Assembly (NCBI GenBank): GCA_030848705.1
Contig: CM061243.1
Span: 113,918,674-113,982,673, forward strand
DNA: 64,000 nt
Source of the DNA: Heracleum sosnowskyi
Taxonomy: Eukaryota > Streptophyta > Magnoliopsida > Apiales > Apiaceae
Direction: 5' to 3'
The notes beneath the pieces were generated by a model, which ran no database searches, had not been told where the DNA came from, and saw only the letters and a program-made list of their open reading frames with translations. Numbering within the stretch: the first letter of the stretch is position 1; each line of letters opens with the position of its first letter. The position numbers and the translations under genes are program-made. This document shows, one piece after another, positions 37,901 through 49,104 of the stretch.

Positions 37901-38977
37901 ATGGGCGACACGTTTGGGATAAATTCCTTGTCACAAGAATTAATCGAAGAAATTTTGTCACGTACCAGCCCGCATGTATGTGGGCAGCTATCAACAGTGT
38001 GCAAAAACATTCGTTCAGCAGCCAACTCCGATCACGTTTGGGAGAAATTTCTGCCACTTGACATCATCTCTCGTCGGACGTTGTCGGATCAGTGTTTGTT
38101 TGATGATCCCTGGAAAAAGATTGATTCGGACACTCTGCATGCTTTTCCTACCAAGAAGGATTTGTATCTCTTTCTCTGCGACAATCCTTTATTCATTGAT
38201 GGTGGTGATATGGTAGTTAAGCTAGTTATATATAATATGGATTGTTATTGACCGTTTTTCACTTGAGTAGTACATTTGGTTGGAGAAACTCAGCGGGAAC
38301 AAGTGTTTTCGTATAGGACCACTAAAGCTCATCAAACGTCATCCAGATGACTGGAGAGTGTTATCTGTAGAAGCAGGGTACAGGAGGTACGAAGTGTTGC
38401 ATGCATTATTCCCCTTTTGTTATAAGAAAATATAAATGATTGTCTAATTATTTCTAAATTCTAAGCATAACTGCTGTTATGGTTGTTGACATATTCTGAA
38501 TTTCTCATATGTTCACACTTCACACATAGGTTTCCTAACCTACCTGTGCTTCACAATGCCATGAATTTTGAAATTGAGGGAAAGATAAGTACTTCGCTAT
38601 TGTCCCCAAATGCAAAGTATACGGCTTACCTTTTGTTAGATTTTTCAAGTGAATGGTACTCTTTCGGATCAGGGGTACAACAACCATTAAAAGCTTGGGT
38701 TGGGATTGATGGTCATGGCGGAAAAAGAAATGTTTATATACCCTACAAACTATTTATTCCTGAATTAACTGGTCCTCATTGGTACCCAGTATGGAGACAT
38801 GATGGATTGAATGAAGTTGTGTTGGGCGACTACTTAAACAAGGAATTGGGTACTGACAGCAGTGAACTGTGGATGTGCTTGAGGGAAGTGAAAAGCAATA
38901 TGAGGAAGAGTGGCATCAAACTTCATGGAATGGAAATCCGAGTATCCAGACCCAAAAGTTGTAAGCAAATAAACTAG
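37901..38977 (+). CDS. F-box protein PP2-B (phloem protein 2-like)
   Basis: Three exons, 37901-38212, 38271-38386 and 38530-38977, give about 291 aa. Residues about 7-52 form an F-box (INSLSQELIEEILSRTSP...DHVWEKFLP), which would bind SKP1 in an SCF ubiquitin ligase. From about residue 105 the PP2 domain begins with IWLEKLSGNKCF and continues through WRVLSVEAGYRRFPNLP, FEIEGKISTSLLSP, YTAYLLLDF and LHGMEIRVSRPK, a lectin-related fold that in some PP2 proteins binds glycans. Length and exon pattern are normal for the family. The start is the ATG before the F-box. Its substrate is unknown. The paralogue upstream (32470-36430) has been disrupted. An AATAAA signal near 39247 may serve its 3' end. 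Confidence 0.92.
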
Positions 38978-39849
38978 ATTTAGATTTCTAATGTTTTGTT
39001 AAGATAAAGGACTAGTAGCTTCATTCATTGTTTTCATCTGTTTCGAAGATGTGCAGTTTAGTTTAATTTGGTTTTTGTTTCTAAATCTATCATTTTTCTC
39101 TAACGTTTTGTTAAAATCCATTCAGTGAGACTAACGATGAATATAATGCTTTTAAGAATATGCCGTGGAGACTGGAAAGAAAGGAAGCACTCATATCAAG
39201 CAGCCTTATGTGTCATCTTGCATTCTTGCCAATGAATTCATCTAATAATAAAATAGACTTACGAGTTTTTTGCTTTTAATTGTTATTATCATTACAGGGA
39301 AATTAATTTTAAGAGCTGTCTGTTTTTCTTACTTGGGATACCTGCAAAGCTGAGTATATGTGCATTGTTAATTTTGTCCTTAACACGAGTTTTTGAAAGA
39401 ATGTGGTGCAGATAGTTCTAGCTGTGCATGAAGTGTGTGGTTGTTAAACCTAATAATTGAAAATGGGCAATGCTAAACTACTTATGTCTTTGTAAAAGTC
39501 TCAGAATTGATTACAGAAGAGCAGAAATATATCAGCTGATCTGGATCCTCCTATAATGCACCAGATGCATTTATTTACATGATCAGAAAGAGACTTTTTG
39601 CTACACAAACTTCCAGAGGTCATATAAAAAGCAGAGACAGTACTGCAGAAGCATCAAGTTATTCCCTAAATATTTCTGGGTTGAACATCATATTCGTCGG
39701 TCAGAAGAATATCAGTGAAATGATGTAAATTTATTGTCTAATGATAATCAAGCTAATAAGTAACATAAAAAATTAAAAGAAAATAAAAAACACATTTGGT
39801 TTCCCAATTTATATGCTTAAACTTTCCTGTTAATAAACCATTAAAGAAG
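38978..39849. other. PP2-B 3' region and intergenic
   Basis: The 3' untranslated region probably extends to about 39270 (AATAATAAAATAG at 39243-39255). The rest shows no gene or repeat that I recognise. Confidence 0.45.
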
Positions 39850-40130
39850 TTTTGAGCCTGGTTCTTAAGGACTCACATTATTTGTCATCCCTCTAATATA
39901 TGTGCAATTCCATCACGCCTTTGCTATTGGAGATTAACTAATAGTCGCATTAGTGATGCACAATCCAGTAAACAGGTCTGTCTTCAATTTCGCCAAGATT
40001 TTCTGACATTGTGACATAGAATCGGAGTGCTGTCCATAAAAAATGGTCATCCAGAAGACATAGTTCGTTGTCATTCCGTCTCATGTACAAATCTTTTGCA
40101 TGGTCATTTCAACCGCGCATATTCATCACC
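39850..40130. repeat. diverged copy of the 27860-28200 block
   Basis: Shared phrases include GCCTGGTTCTTAAGGACTC, TTTGTCATCCCTCTAA, GTGCAATTCCATCAC and GTGCTGTCCATA..ATGGTCATCCAGAA, in the same orientation as at 27870-28120. Many substitutions and indels show an old duplication. The minus-strand frame visible in the first copy is broken here. Confidence 0.65.
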
Positions 40131-40235
40131 ATTTTTTACTTCACTGCAAATTTTGTCAAGCCTCTACCTCGAATCATTAAATCACAATTCACAGCAGCAA
40201 GATTACTACAATTTTGCTAATCATGAGTAGTGTAC

Positions 40236-40345
40236 AGGTAGGTATAAAGAGTGAGGAAAGTAAGATCAGAAGTTACTGGATGATGAATGCACAGGTGAAG
40301 AACATGCATTCATATTCAGATCTCTTTACAGAAGCGTTAGCAAAA
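40236..40345 (+). pseudogene. DUF1442 gene 3'-end fragment
   Basis: Matches the last roughly 110 bp of the intact DUF1442 CDS (27355-27470), including AAAGAGTGAGGA, GATGAATGCACAGGTGAAGA and CATTCA..TCAGATCT, with indels that break the frame. No upstream part of the gene is present. It lies just after the duplicated block, whereas in the intact locus the block follows the gene. Confidence 0.7.
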
Positions 40346-41016
40346 GTATTTGGCACCTTGAAGCCTGAAGGAATGGAATTTCCTTTCATATAGGATGATA
40401 CTCCTACGTTCAACATGACTGAGGAGTGATGTTGTTTCTTAATAATCTAGCTGGATTGTATTGGAATTTTAAAGAAACAAAAAAATGAATTTTTTTTTGC
40501 TAAGTGCAAAAAAATAGCTTATTAAAATTATTTAATATTAAGTATATTTTATAATAAATGTTCATAATTTTAAACTGATATAAAATGAAAAATGCTAGGT
40601 ATCCCAATTTATTTTACCAAATTCTTATGTGTCGGTATAAAATAGGTAATTTTTCTAATAATAATATGAAAACCCGGGTACATGCATATGCGTCCACAAA
40701 TGAAAACATGTCAAATGTCCACATGTCATTCGATAAATAATTTGGTAAAGTTTTGAGGGTTCTTAGCGCTACCTTATAAAATTAACGCTTTCACATAGAC
40801 AAATACTCAAAACTCAAAATTATCAATCTCGCATATTTTTCTTTAATAATATAATTATATAAAAATACAAAATTAATTTTAGAATGGAAATATGCGAAAA
40901 TGACCCATTAATTTCCTTTTATTGAAATAAACTTTTAAGACCAAAACATATATATAAATGAAAGAAAAAAAAAACACTTTTCAGACAAGAAGATGTAATT
41001 TGAAATTCATATTTGA
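40346..41016. other. intergenic, nothing recognised
   Basis: AT-rich sequence without genes or clear repeat ends. Confidence 0.5.
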
Positions 41017-42094
41017 CTAGTTAACTAAGCCGCGCTTCGCAGTGGTTTTATAATAATTTATCTAAAAATTATTTTATGAAATATGTTTTTACATAAAATA
41101 ATAAAACTAACATAAAATTAAGGTTTATTTTGAATTTTTCGTTTGTCATGGTAATTTATCGAAATTCTGAATAATTATATAAAAGCGCAATTTTTTTAAT
41201 ATTTTTTATTTTATAATATTTTATCAAATATTAGTATATTTATTACCATTTTCATTTTTCTCAAAATTCATATTCTAATTCTATTTTAAAATACATAATA
41301 TAACATCAATATTAAATTCCAGCATATAATATGCTCCTCCGAATAAATCGCTTTCTCATTACACATGTTTCGTTGTTACCAAATCTAAACATATAACAAA
41401 CTAATTTACTAAATAAATTACATCATTTGTTAATCAATTTTATTATATCATAAAATTTAATTTAAATATGTTTAAAAACTCTAAATTTTTATTGTTTAAA
41501 ATATAGGCACTCGAGAAAATAAATGAAAAAAACTTCTATATTTTATTTTATTTTATAGAAACTTGCAATTTTTGTAAGTATTATTTTCTATATAATTTAG
41601 AAAGTAAAATTAGGATGGTAACTTTGAGTTCAATAGAAAATTTAAGAGAATATCAACCTGTTAATTTGACTCGAACATAAATTTTAGGAAATATTAAGAT
41701 AGTAATTTGACTTAAGAAAAAAGTTTAGGAGAATATAAGGTAATTAAGATTTTCATTACTAAAGATTTGAAAGAAAAATGAGATATTTTCTAATAAAAAA
41801 TTTAGGAAAATATTAAAATTATTGTATATTTAGCTTTCTCCATTAGTAAATATTTTAAAGGTAAGTTAAAGGCAAGAATATTAAAATTATATATTTAGTT
41901 TCTTCCATTAGTAAACATTCGAAAGATAACATAAAATTGTATATTTAATTTTCTCCATTAGTAAAAATTTTAAAGGCAATTGAAATATTTTCGAATTTTT
42001 AATCATAATAATTCAAAATTTTGAGAAAATTAGAAAAATAAATCGAAACGATTTATGGCGCCATCTCACTACCCCGTCTCTTATTTATTATTGA
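41017..42094 (-). mobile_element. non-autonomous Helitron, minus strand, 1.08 kb
   Basis: On the minus strand it starts A|TCAATAATAAATAAGAGACGG at 42094 and ends with GCGAAGCGCGGC, a short spacer and CTAG|T (CTAG at 41017-41020). Start and end both match the family of the 44983-48942 element (TCAATATACTT...GACGGGGCGGTGAG, and GCGAAACGCGGC..CTAG). It has no coding region. A 40-bp phrase (TATATTTAGCTTTCTCCATTAG and variants) is repeated three times at about 41825-41965. It ends about 200 bp before the CML13/14 ATG, so it may contribute to that gene's promoter. Confidence 0.75.
41825..41965. repeat. three spaced repeats inside the minus-strand Helitron
   Basis: Each copy carries TATATTTA(G/A)(C/T)TT(T/C)(C/T)TCCATTAGTAAA followed by an AAAGGTAA-like end; spacing is about 60 bp. 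Confidence 0.6.
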
Positions 42095-42297
42095 TTCTTT
42101 TTATTTCTTACATACAAATTCAAATTAGATTCACCGTTTAAATAGATCTTAATATTTTCAAACAAATTTCAATCTATGAAAAGTGGATATATTAAAATTG
42201 TGGCAACCACTAACCAAACCAGACCAGACCCTTCTTTCTTCCCTTTTTCTCATTTCAAGTGCCTAAACCTATACACACAAAATTTCCACACACAAAA

Positions 42298-42741
42298 ATG
42301 GTGAAAGATCTAAGCAACGATCAAGTCTCATCAATGAAAGAAGCGTTCACTCTCTTCGACACCGATGGCGACGGCAAGATCGCGCCGTCGGAGCTCGGAA
42401 TCTTAATGCGATCTCTCGGCGGCAATCCAACACAAGCTCAACTCAAAACAATCATCGCTGAAGAGAAACTCACTGCTTCTTTCGATTTCAATAGGTTCCT
42501 AGAGCTGATGTCGAAGCATCTTAAGCCTGAGCCGTTCGATCGGCAGCTTCGAGATGCGTTTAAAGTAATTGATAAGGATGGAACAGGTTTTGTTGCGGTT
42601 ACGGATCTGAGGCATATACTTACGAGTATTGGTGAGAAATTGGAGCCTGCTGAGTTTGATGAGTGGATCCGCGAAGTTGATGTTGGATCTGATGGTAAAA
42701 TTAAGTATGAGGATTTTATTGCACGGATGGTTGCAAAGTGA
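42298..42741 (+). CDS. CML13: calmodulin-like protein CML13/CML14
   Basis: A single-exon gene of 147 aa beginning MVKDLSNDQVSSMKEAFTLF. It is close to Arabidopsis CML13/14 along its length, including EFDEWIREVDVGSDGKIKYE and the end FIARMVAK. Of four EF-hand positions, the first loop (DTDGDGKIAPSE) is complete, the second is lost (around FDFNRFLELM), the third (DKDGTGFVAVTD) ends in D instead of E, and the fourth (DVGSDGKIKYED) is degenerate. This pattern is typical of CML13/14, which bind IQ motifs of partners such as myosins and CAMTA factors. An upstream in-frame ATG at 42259 would add 13 residues not seen in the family, so 42298 was chosen. CML13 and CML14 cannot be separated here. Confidence 0.95.
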   Translation: MVKDLSNDQVSSMKEAFTLFDTDGDGKIAPSELGILMRSLGGNPTQAQLKTIIAEEKLTASFDFNRFLELMSKHLKPEPFDRQLRDAFKVIDKDGTGFVAVTDLRHILTSIGEKLEPAEFDEWIREVDVGSDGKIKYEDFIARMVAK

Positions 42742-44982
42742 TTCTGTGTGAGTACTTCTCGGAAAAGAAAATTATATATGTATATGATGTTAAGTTGTTT
42801 GTATTGTGTGAATTAGTTATATTTGCTTCGATTAGTCTATTTGATGATGAGTATGTGTGATTCAACCTAGATGTAATTGCTAACATGATGCGATATTATT
42901 CGAGTAGAATGTTGTTAGTGATTTGGATATTTAGTTTATTTGCTTCGATTAGTCTATGTATGATAGATAATAGTGTGAGATTCAACCTTGAGAGGATTGA
43001 TATTGTTCGAGTAGAATGTTGTTAGTGATGTGGATAATTGGTTTATTTGCTTCGATTAGTCTATAGTATGAGTTAATAATAGTGTGAGAATTTTTGAAAA
43101 ATTCTAGACTGGTTATGTATATTAATGAAGTGTTGATTTTTGTAGAAGTTCTTAATTTGTGGGAATTTTTGTGAAAATTTAGTTTTGTGGGCCAACTTAT
43201 AAATAGATTATGTCCCATCAGTAGATACTCGAAGCTTGGAACTATGTCAATTTGGTGCAAATTTCTAATGTTGTCATAGTGTTGAAATTTGGATGAGGAG
43301 ATAGAAATTTGGATGAGGAGATAGAAATTGAGTTCTTCGAGATAGAGTAACCTAATTTGAGAGGGTATAATAGAAATATAAAGTAGAAGTAAGAGACCAA
43401 GGTGTGGTAGCCTTGTCTTTCTCTCTGTTTGTTCCCTATTTCTAGGTGAAGGGAACCACAATAGGGCCATTGCAATGCGATGGAAGTTGGTTTATATCCG
43501 TTTTGTCTACTCCTATGAACTGATTCTTTTTTTGAACCCGTTTTTAATTCCTGAGAAGATCCTATCTTTTTAAGTTCTTATCTGAATACCAATCTGACAT
43601 ATCAAATGATGTCCTTAAGTCCTATTTTTAATTAGTCTGGATTGGTCCCAAATATGAGAAAGAAGTAGACAAAGAACCATTCATGGCAGATCTGCCGAAA
43701 CTCTGGGCCTGTAGAGTATATTTTGTTTAACCATAAAGAAAGCCTAGGGCATCTATTGGCTTAAAAATCTGACTGTATGTGTTGCCATAGTATTCATCTG
43801 TATTATGTGAGTAAGTAAATGATGCAATGTCACGGGGAAGGTGTTTAAAATCCTATAGTGTAATCAATGTGCTTGCCACTTGAGTTGTATACTTGTATAT
43901 ATTCAAGTGCAGGCGTGTAGCCACTAGCCAGTCCCTTGTTCAAGTATTCCATCACATTTTATCTAGCGGCTACAGTGTAATAAAAATGTTTTATCTATCT
44001 TACGAATGATAGGTTTGAACAGGAGAGTGTATAAAACATTTTCCCAGTTCGTATTGTATAGGATTGGAATCTTATCTAATTCGTAAAGAAACAATGTTAC
44101 TAAAATTTAGGGACACTAACTAGGTTCCACAATAACTCTAGTTCTAATCAGTTTTTAAGTTTTTGTTTGTGTTTATTGTATTTAGATGTGTCATGTTTAT
44201 TTAAATATTAATTGATGATCCAATCTTTACTAGAGATTAAAATATAGAATCAATGGTCAATCTTGAATCTTGACCGCAACACTCAGAATTCTATCAATTG
44301 GCTATATTATAAATTTGCTCTTTGATATTCTATACTTGTTGAGAATTCATTTTTATTCCTATGTTCATGTGCAGGTGAACCGAAGTTGTGGTATATTTCT
44401 AGCTCAAGGATGGACCTGTCTTTTTACTCTTTGGCGCAGTAGTCTTTTGTTTGCCTCTGTAGTATGGTTGTGTTTTCAATTGACAGCTTTCAGTTTATGT
44501 CTGTCTTTTGTTCTAACAGTGAACAATATGTGTGTATCCAGCTTTATTGAAATTAAACATGTATCATGTATGTGATTTTCTAGCATTCCATAACTAATTT
44601 AGGAGGCTCCTGGTATATGAAGACATGTTTTTTGGGTTCTGGTGGGTGTTGTGTGTGAGTAATCAGTGGGCATCAAACCTTGGAGAATCGATTTGTGTAA
44701 TCGCTTGAATTGTATCCTCTAAAGAATATCTTCTCTTTCAGACTCTTGGTTTATTTAGGCTTTTTGCAACCACTACTATAAAAAGTTGTGTTTCACTCGC
44801 TCCAAATTGCGATATATTTTTTAAGGCTAATGAAAAATGCGTACTCCGGTGATTTATTTCTCTTTTAGCAACTTGATATTTTCCTCATTCAAATATTTGT
44901 CATGGTCAATAATATTTTTACACTAAAATTTCAAAATAGTTAAGAAATAATTTAAACCAATAGATTGAATGCAAACCAATCA
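42742..44982. other. CML13/14 3' region and gene-free stretch
   Basis: The first 350 bp hold a tandem duplication (next entry). After 43100 there are only a direct 22-bp duplication (AATTTGGATGAGGAGATAGA at about 43285-43330) and short frames without any recognised similarity, including one at 44270-44575 rich in hydrophobic residues that looks like chance. No transposon ends were found. Confidence 0.45.
42810..43095. repeat. three diverged tandem copies downstream of CML13/14
   Basis: TTTGCTTCGATTAGTCTAT occurs near 42822, 42938 and 43036, each followed at similar distance by a GTGTGAGATTCAACCT-like phrase, with CGAGTAGAATGTTGTTAGTGAT between copies. Units are roughly 100-115 bp. They probably lie in or just after the 3' untranslated region. 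Confidence 0.75.
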
Positions 44983-45100
44983 TCAATATACTTATATAAA
45001 GGAGAAGACGGGGCGGTGAGGTGGTGCCTTTAGAATCGCTTCATTCTATTTTTCTAATTTTCTCAATTTTTCACAATTTTTAATTTTAATAATTACAACT

Positions 45101-48100
45101 GTGGGACTTGATAGAACTTTCTTTGATTTAGAAAATTACAACTTCCTTATTATTTTCGAATTTGTAGGATTGATAGAACTTTCTTTTATTATTTTCAAAC
45201 TTGATAGAATTTTCTTTGATTTAGAAAATTACAACTTCCTTATTATTTTCGAATTTGTAGGACTTGATAGAAATTTTTTTGATTTAAAAAATTACAACTT
45301 CCTTATTATTTTCGAATTTGTAGGACTTGCTAGAACTTTCTTTGATTTAGAAAATTACAACTTCCTTATTATTTTCGAATTTGTAGACTTGATAGAACTT
45401 TCTTTTATTATTTTCAAACTTGATAAAACTTTCTTTGATTTAGAAAATTACAACTTCCTTATTATTTTCGAATTTGTAAGACTTGATAAAACTTTCTTTT
45501 ATGTGGAAAATTACAACTTCCTTATTATTTTTGAATTTGTAGGCTCTTATGTTAATAATTGCAATTTTCTTTTTTATTATTTTCAATCTTAATAGAATTT
45601 TCTTTTATTATTTTCAAACTTGATAGAACTTTCTTTGATTTAGAAAATTACAATTTCCTTATTATTTTCGAATTTTTTGGATCTTATGTTAATAATTGCA
45701 ATTTTCTCTTTTACTATTTTCAATCTTGATAGAACTTTATTTTATTATTTTCAAACTTGATAAAACTTTCTTTTATTATTTTCAAACTTGATAGAACTTT
45801 CTTTTATTATTTTCACAATTTTTAATTTTAATAATTACAACTTTCTTATTTGTAACACCTCAGTCCCACATCGAGGAGATTCAGGATTTCTGTTCAGTTT
45901 ATAAGGCAAAGTACTACTACTAATTAGCACCAACAAAATCATAATATTTTGGGGGCCTGTGGTGGGCTAGTCATTACCCAAGTTGGCTGCGTTTGGGTCA
46001 GTAGGCTTCGACTTATTCGGACTCGGAATCGGGACTTGACCCGATTTTCGAAAAAAGCTCGGGATTTGACCCGGGTTGTCACATATGGTATCAGAGCCGA
46101 CTCTCGAAAGCTTGTCAAGGCAAGTTGCCGGAGGTGGGGACACGAAGGCTGGTGGTATTATCCCACAATGGACAGAGGTCCGGAGGTGGGGACACGAAAC
46201 TAGCTGGTATTATCCCACAATGGCTAGGGAGGAACGATCTTGAAAACTATGGGCTATCCGTTCAGGCTTGACGATGACGTCAAGAGTTTAAGTGGGAGAG
46301 TTTGTAACACCCCAGTCCCATATCGAGGAGATTTGGGACTTCTGTTCAGTTTATAAGGCAAAGTACTGCTACTAATTAGCACCAACAAAATCATGATATT
46401 TTGGGGGCCTGTGGTGGGCTAGTCGTTACCTAAGTTGGCTGCGTTTGGGCCAGTAGGCTTCGGCTTATTCAGACTCGGAATCGGGATTTGACCCGATTTT
46501 CGAAAAAGACTCGGGATTTGACCCGGGTTGTCACATATGATAGAACTTTCTTTGATTTAGAAAATTACAACTTCTATATTATTTTCGAATTTGTAGGATT
46601 GATAGAACTTTCTTTTATTATTTTCAAACTTGATAGAACTTTCTTTGATTTTGAAAATTACAACTTCCTTATTATTTTCGAATTTGTAGGACTTTCCTTA
46701 TTATTTTCGAATTTGTAGGACTTGATAAAACTTTCTTTTATTTAGAAAATTACAACTTCCTTATTATTTTCGAATGTGTAGGACTTGCTAGAACCTTTAT
46801 TGACATAGAAAATTACAACTTTCTTATTATTTTCGAATTTGTAGACTTGATAAAACTTTCTTTTATTATTTTCAAACTTGACAGAACTTTCATTGATTTA
46901 GAAAATTACAACTTCCTTATTATTTTCGAATTTGTAGACTTGATAGAACTTTCTTTTATTATTTTCAAACTTGATAGAACTTTCTTTGATTTAGAAAATT
47001 ACAACTTCCTTATTATTTTTGAATTTGTAGGACTTGATAGAACTTTCTTTGATTTAGAAAATTTCTTTGATTTAGAAAATTACAACTTCCTTATTATTTT
47101 CGAATTTGTAGAACTTGCTAGAACTTTCTTTGATTTAGAAAATTACAACTTCCTTATTATTTTCGAATTTGTAGGCTTGATAGAACTTTCTTTTATTATT
47201 TTCAAACTTGATAGAACTTTTTTTGATTTAGAAAATTACAACTTCCTTATTATTTTCGAATTTGTAGGCTTGATAGAACTTTCTTTTATTATTTTCAAAC
47301 TTGATAGAACTTTCTTTGATTTAGAAAATTACAACTTCCTTATTATTTTCGAATTTGTAGGACTTGATAAAACTTTCTTTTATTTAAAAAATTACAACTT
47401 CCTTATTATTTTCGAATTTGTAGGCTCTTATGTTAATAATTGCAATTTTCTTTTTTATTATTTTCAATCTTAATAGAACTTTCTTTTATTATTTTCAAAC
47501 TTGATAGAACTTTCTTTGATTTAGAAAATTACAATTTCCTTATTATTTTCGAATTTTTAGGATCTCCGATCGTATGTTAATAATTGCAATTTTCTCTTTT
47601 ATTATTTTCAATCTTGATAGAACTTTCTTTTATTATTTTCAAACTTGATAGAACTTCCTTTTATTATTTTCAAACTTGATAGAACTTTCTTTTATTATTT
47701 TCACAATTTTTAATTTTAATAATTACAACTTCCTTATTATTTTCGAATTTGTAGAACTTGCTAGAATTTTCTTTGATTTAGAAAATTACAACTTCCTTAT
47801 TATTTTCGAATTTGAAGGCTTGATAAAACTTTCTTTTATTATTTTCAAACTTAATAGAACTTTCTTTGATTTAGAAAATTAAAACTTCCTTATTATTTTC
47901 GAATTTGTAGACTTGATAGAATTTTCTTTTATTATTTTCAAACTTGATAGAACTTTCTTTGATTTAGAAAATTACAACTTCCTTATTATTTTCGAATTTG
48001 TAGGACTTGATAGAACTTTATTTTATTTAGAAAATTATCACTTCCTTATTATTTTCGAATTTGTAGGCTCTTACGTTAATAATTGCATTTTTTTTATTTT

Positions 48101-48360
48101 CAATCTTAATAGAACTTTCTTTTATTATTTTCAAACTTGATAGAACTTTCTTTGATTTAGAAAATTACAACTTGCTTATTATTTTTGAATTTTTAGAATC
48201 TTATGTTAATAATTGCAATTTTCTCTTTTATTATTTTCAATCTTGATAGAATTTTCTTTTATTATTTTCAAACTTGATAAAACTTTCTTTTATTATTTTC
48301 AAATTTGATTGAACTTTCTTTTATTATTTTCAAACTTTACAGAACTTTTTCTTTTATAAT
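45101..48360 (+). repeat. tandem array of 63-bp and 93-bp units inside the Helitron
   Basis: The basic unit runs GAACTTTCTTTGATTTAG, AAAATTACAACTTCCTT, ATTATTTTCGAATTTGTAG. A 30-bp insert (ACTTTCTTTTATTATTTTCAA) makes the longer 93-bp unit. Both lengths are multiples of three, so long plus-strand frames stay open (163 and 208 codons) and read a repeating FFDLENYNFLIIFEFV. I treat these as by-products of the array. The array is interrupted by the TRIM. Confidence 0.85.
45851..46535 (+). mobile_element. TRIM (terminal-repeat retrotransposon in miniature)
   Basis: Direct repeats of about 233 bp (45851-46083 and 46303-46535), each TGTAACACC...GGGTTGTCACA, flank a 219-bp interior. The interior starts with the initiator-methionine tRNA primer site TGGTATCAGAGCC (46086-46098) and ends with the purine tract AAGTGGGAGAG. 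The two repeats differ at roughly 7% of positions by eye. Flanking bases (TTATT and TATGA) do not form a clean duplication. No protein is encoded. Confidence 0.88.
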
Positions 48361-48508
48361 ACTTCTTGACTTTTAAACATAATGAATTTCCATGTTAATC
48401 ACCTTACAAACATCTATAAATTAAAGGTCATTCATAACAAAAAATCTACACCGAAACTTTTTTACATAGCTTCAAATTTTTACAACCATATTTACAATCA
48501 ATACAACT

Positions 48509-48649
48509 ATGGCCTACACCATGCTGGATGCTTTGAACGATAACAACTATACCTGGATGATAAGAGTACGAGTGTGTAGAATGTGGGAATTTGTCAATCC
48601 AAATACTGAAGAATTGATCAGTCTTGACATGATTTTGATCAATGAAAAG
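48509..48649 (+). pseudogene. replication protein A large-subunit-like first exon in the Helitron
   Basis: An ATG at 48509 opens 47 codons ending at a good donor (AAG|GTTAAT). The peptide includes NNYTWMIRVRVCRMWEFVNP and ELISLDMILINEK, the opening of an OB fold found in plant RPA1-like proteins that are encoded by, or captured in, plant Helitrons. No later exons are present before the Helitron end at 48942, so it is a fragment. Its place near the 3' terminus is consistent with internal deletion of a larger element. Confidence 0.7.
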
Positions 48650-49104
48650 GTTAATAAATCAATATACTTATAACTTATTAGTTTGTCAAATTGTATGATG
48701 TTATTAACTTTTCTAAGATATGTTGTGTGACAGAAAATTGTATGATGTTATTAACTCTATAAACAAAAAGAATATGTAAATAATTTATAATATTACTTAC
48801 CCAAATGCAAATTTTACAGAATATATTTTATTCGATAATTTATATAATTTTATAGATATTTATTTCACAATTTTTATTCTAATATTCTTTTTCTTAATAA
48901 ATATATTCTAATGCCGCTGCGAAACGCGGCTGAGTAACCTAGTTGGGATATAATCCATCTGGATTAGTATTAAAATTAAAGTAAATCTTATTTAAAATAA
49001 TCTTACTGATATGTACAATTTTTCTTATTTAGACTACTATTTTTATGTTCACACATACATGACAGATTCGTATTCCCTAAAAAAAAGATGACAGACCCGT
49101 ATAT

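Larger units (their letters stand above)
44983..48942 (+). mobile_element. Helitron of 3.96 kb with captured/own RPA exon
   Basis: Starts A|TCAATATACTTATATAAAGG at 44983 and ends with hairpin GCCGC/GCGGC (48913-48930), then TGAGTAAC, CTAG (48939-48942) and T. These ends match the plant Helitron pattern and the 41017-42094 element. Inside are an array of 63- and 93-bp repeats (45101-48360), a TRIM (45851-46535) and a replication protein A-like exon (48509-48649). No helicase is present, so it is not autonomous. Confidence 0.8.

Noticed and set aside
37974..38216. Second plus-strand frame over the F-box exon
   Set aside because: Overlaps PP2-B exon 1 in another frame and has no family similarity.
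42259..42297. Upstream in-frame ATG of CML13/14
   Set aside because: It would add 13 residues (MPKPIHTKFPHTK) not present in the family; the ATG at 42298 gives the conserved start.
44270..44575. Hydrophobic plus-strand frame as a membrane protein gene
   Set aside because: No start context or splice partners, and no recognised family; composition fits chance in T-rich DNA.
45101..47473. Long open frames with repeating FFDLENYNFLIIFEFV as protein genes
   Set aside because: They coincide exactly with a tandem DNA array inside a Helitron, and unit lengths divisible by three explain the open frame. No start context, splice signal or family match was seen.
45101..48360. CRISPR-like array
   Set aside because: Units are directly adjacent without unique spacers, in a plant nuclear context, and lie in a transposon.
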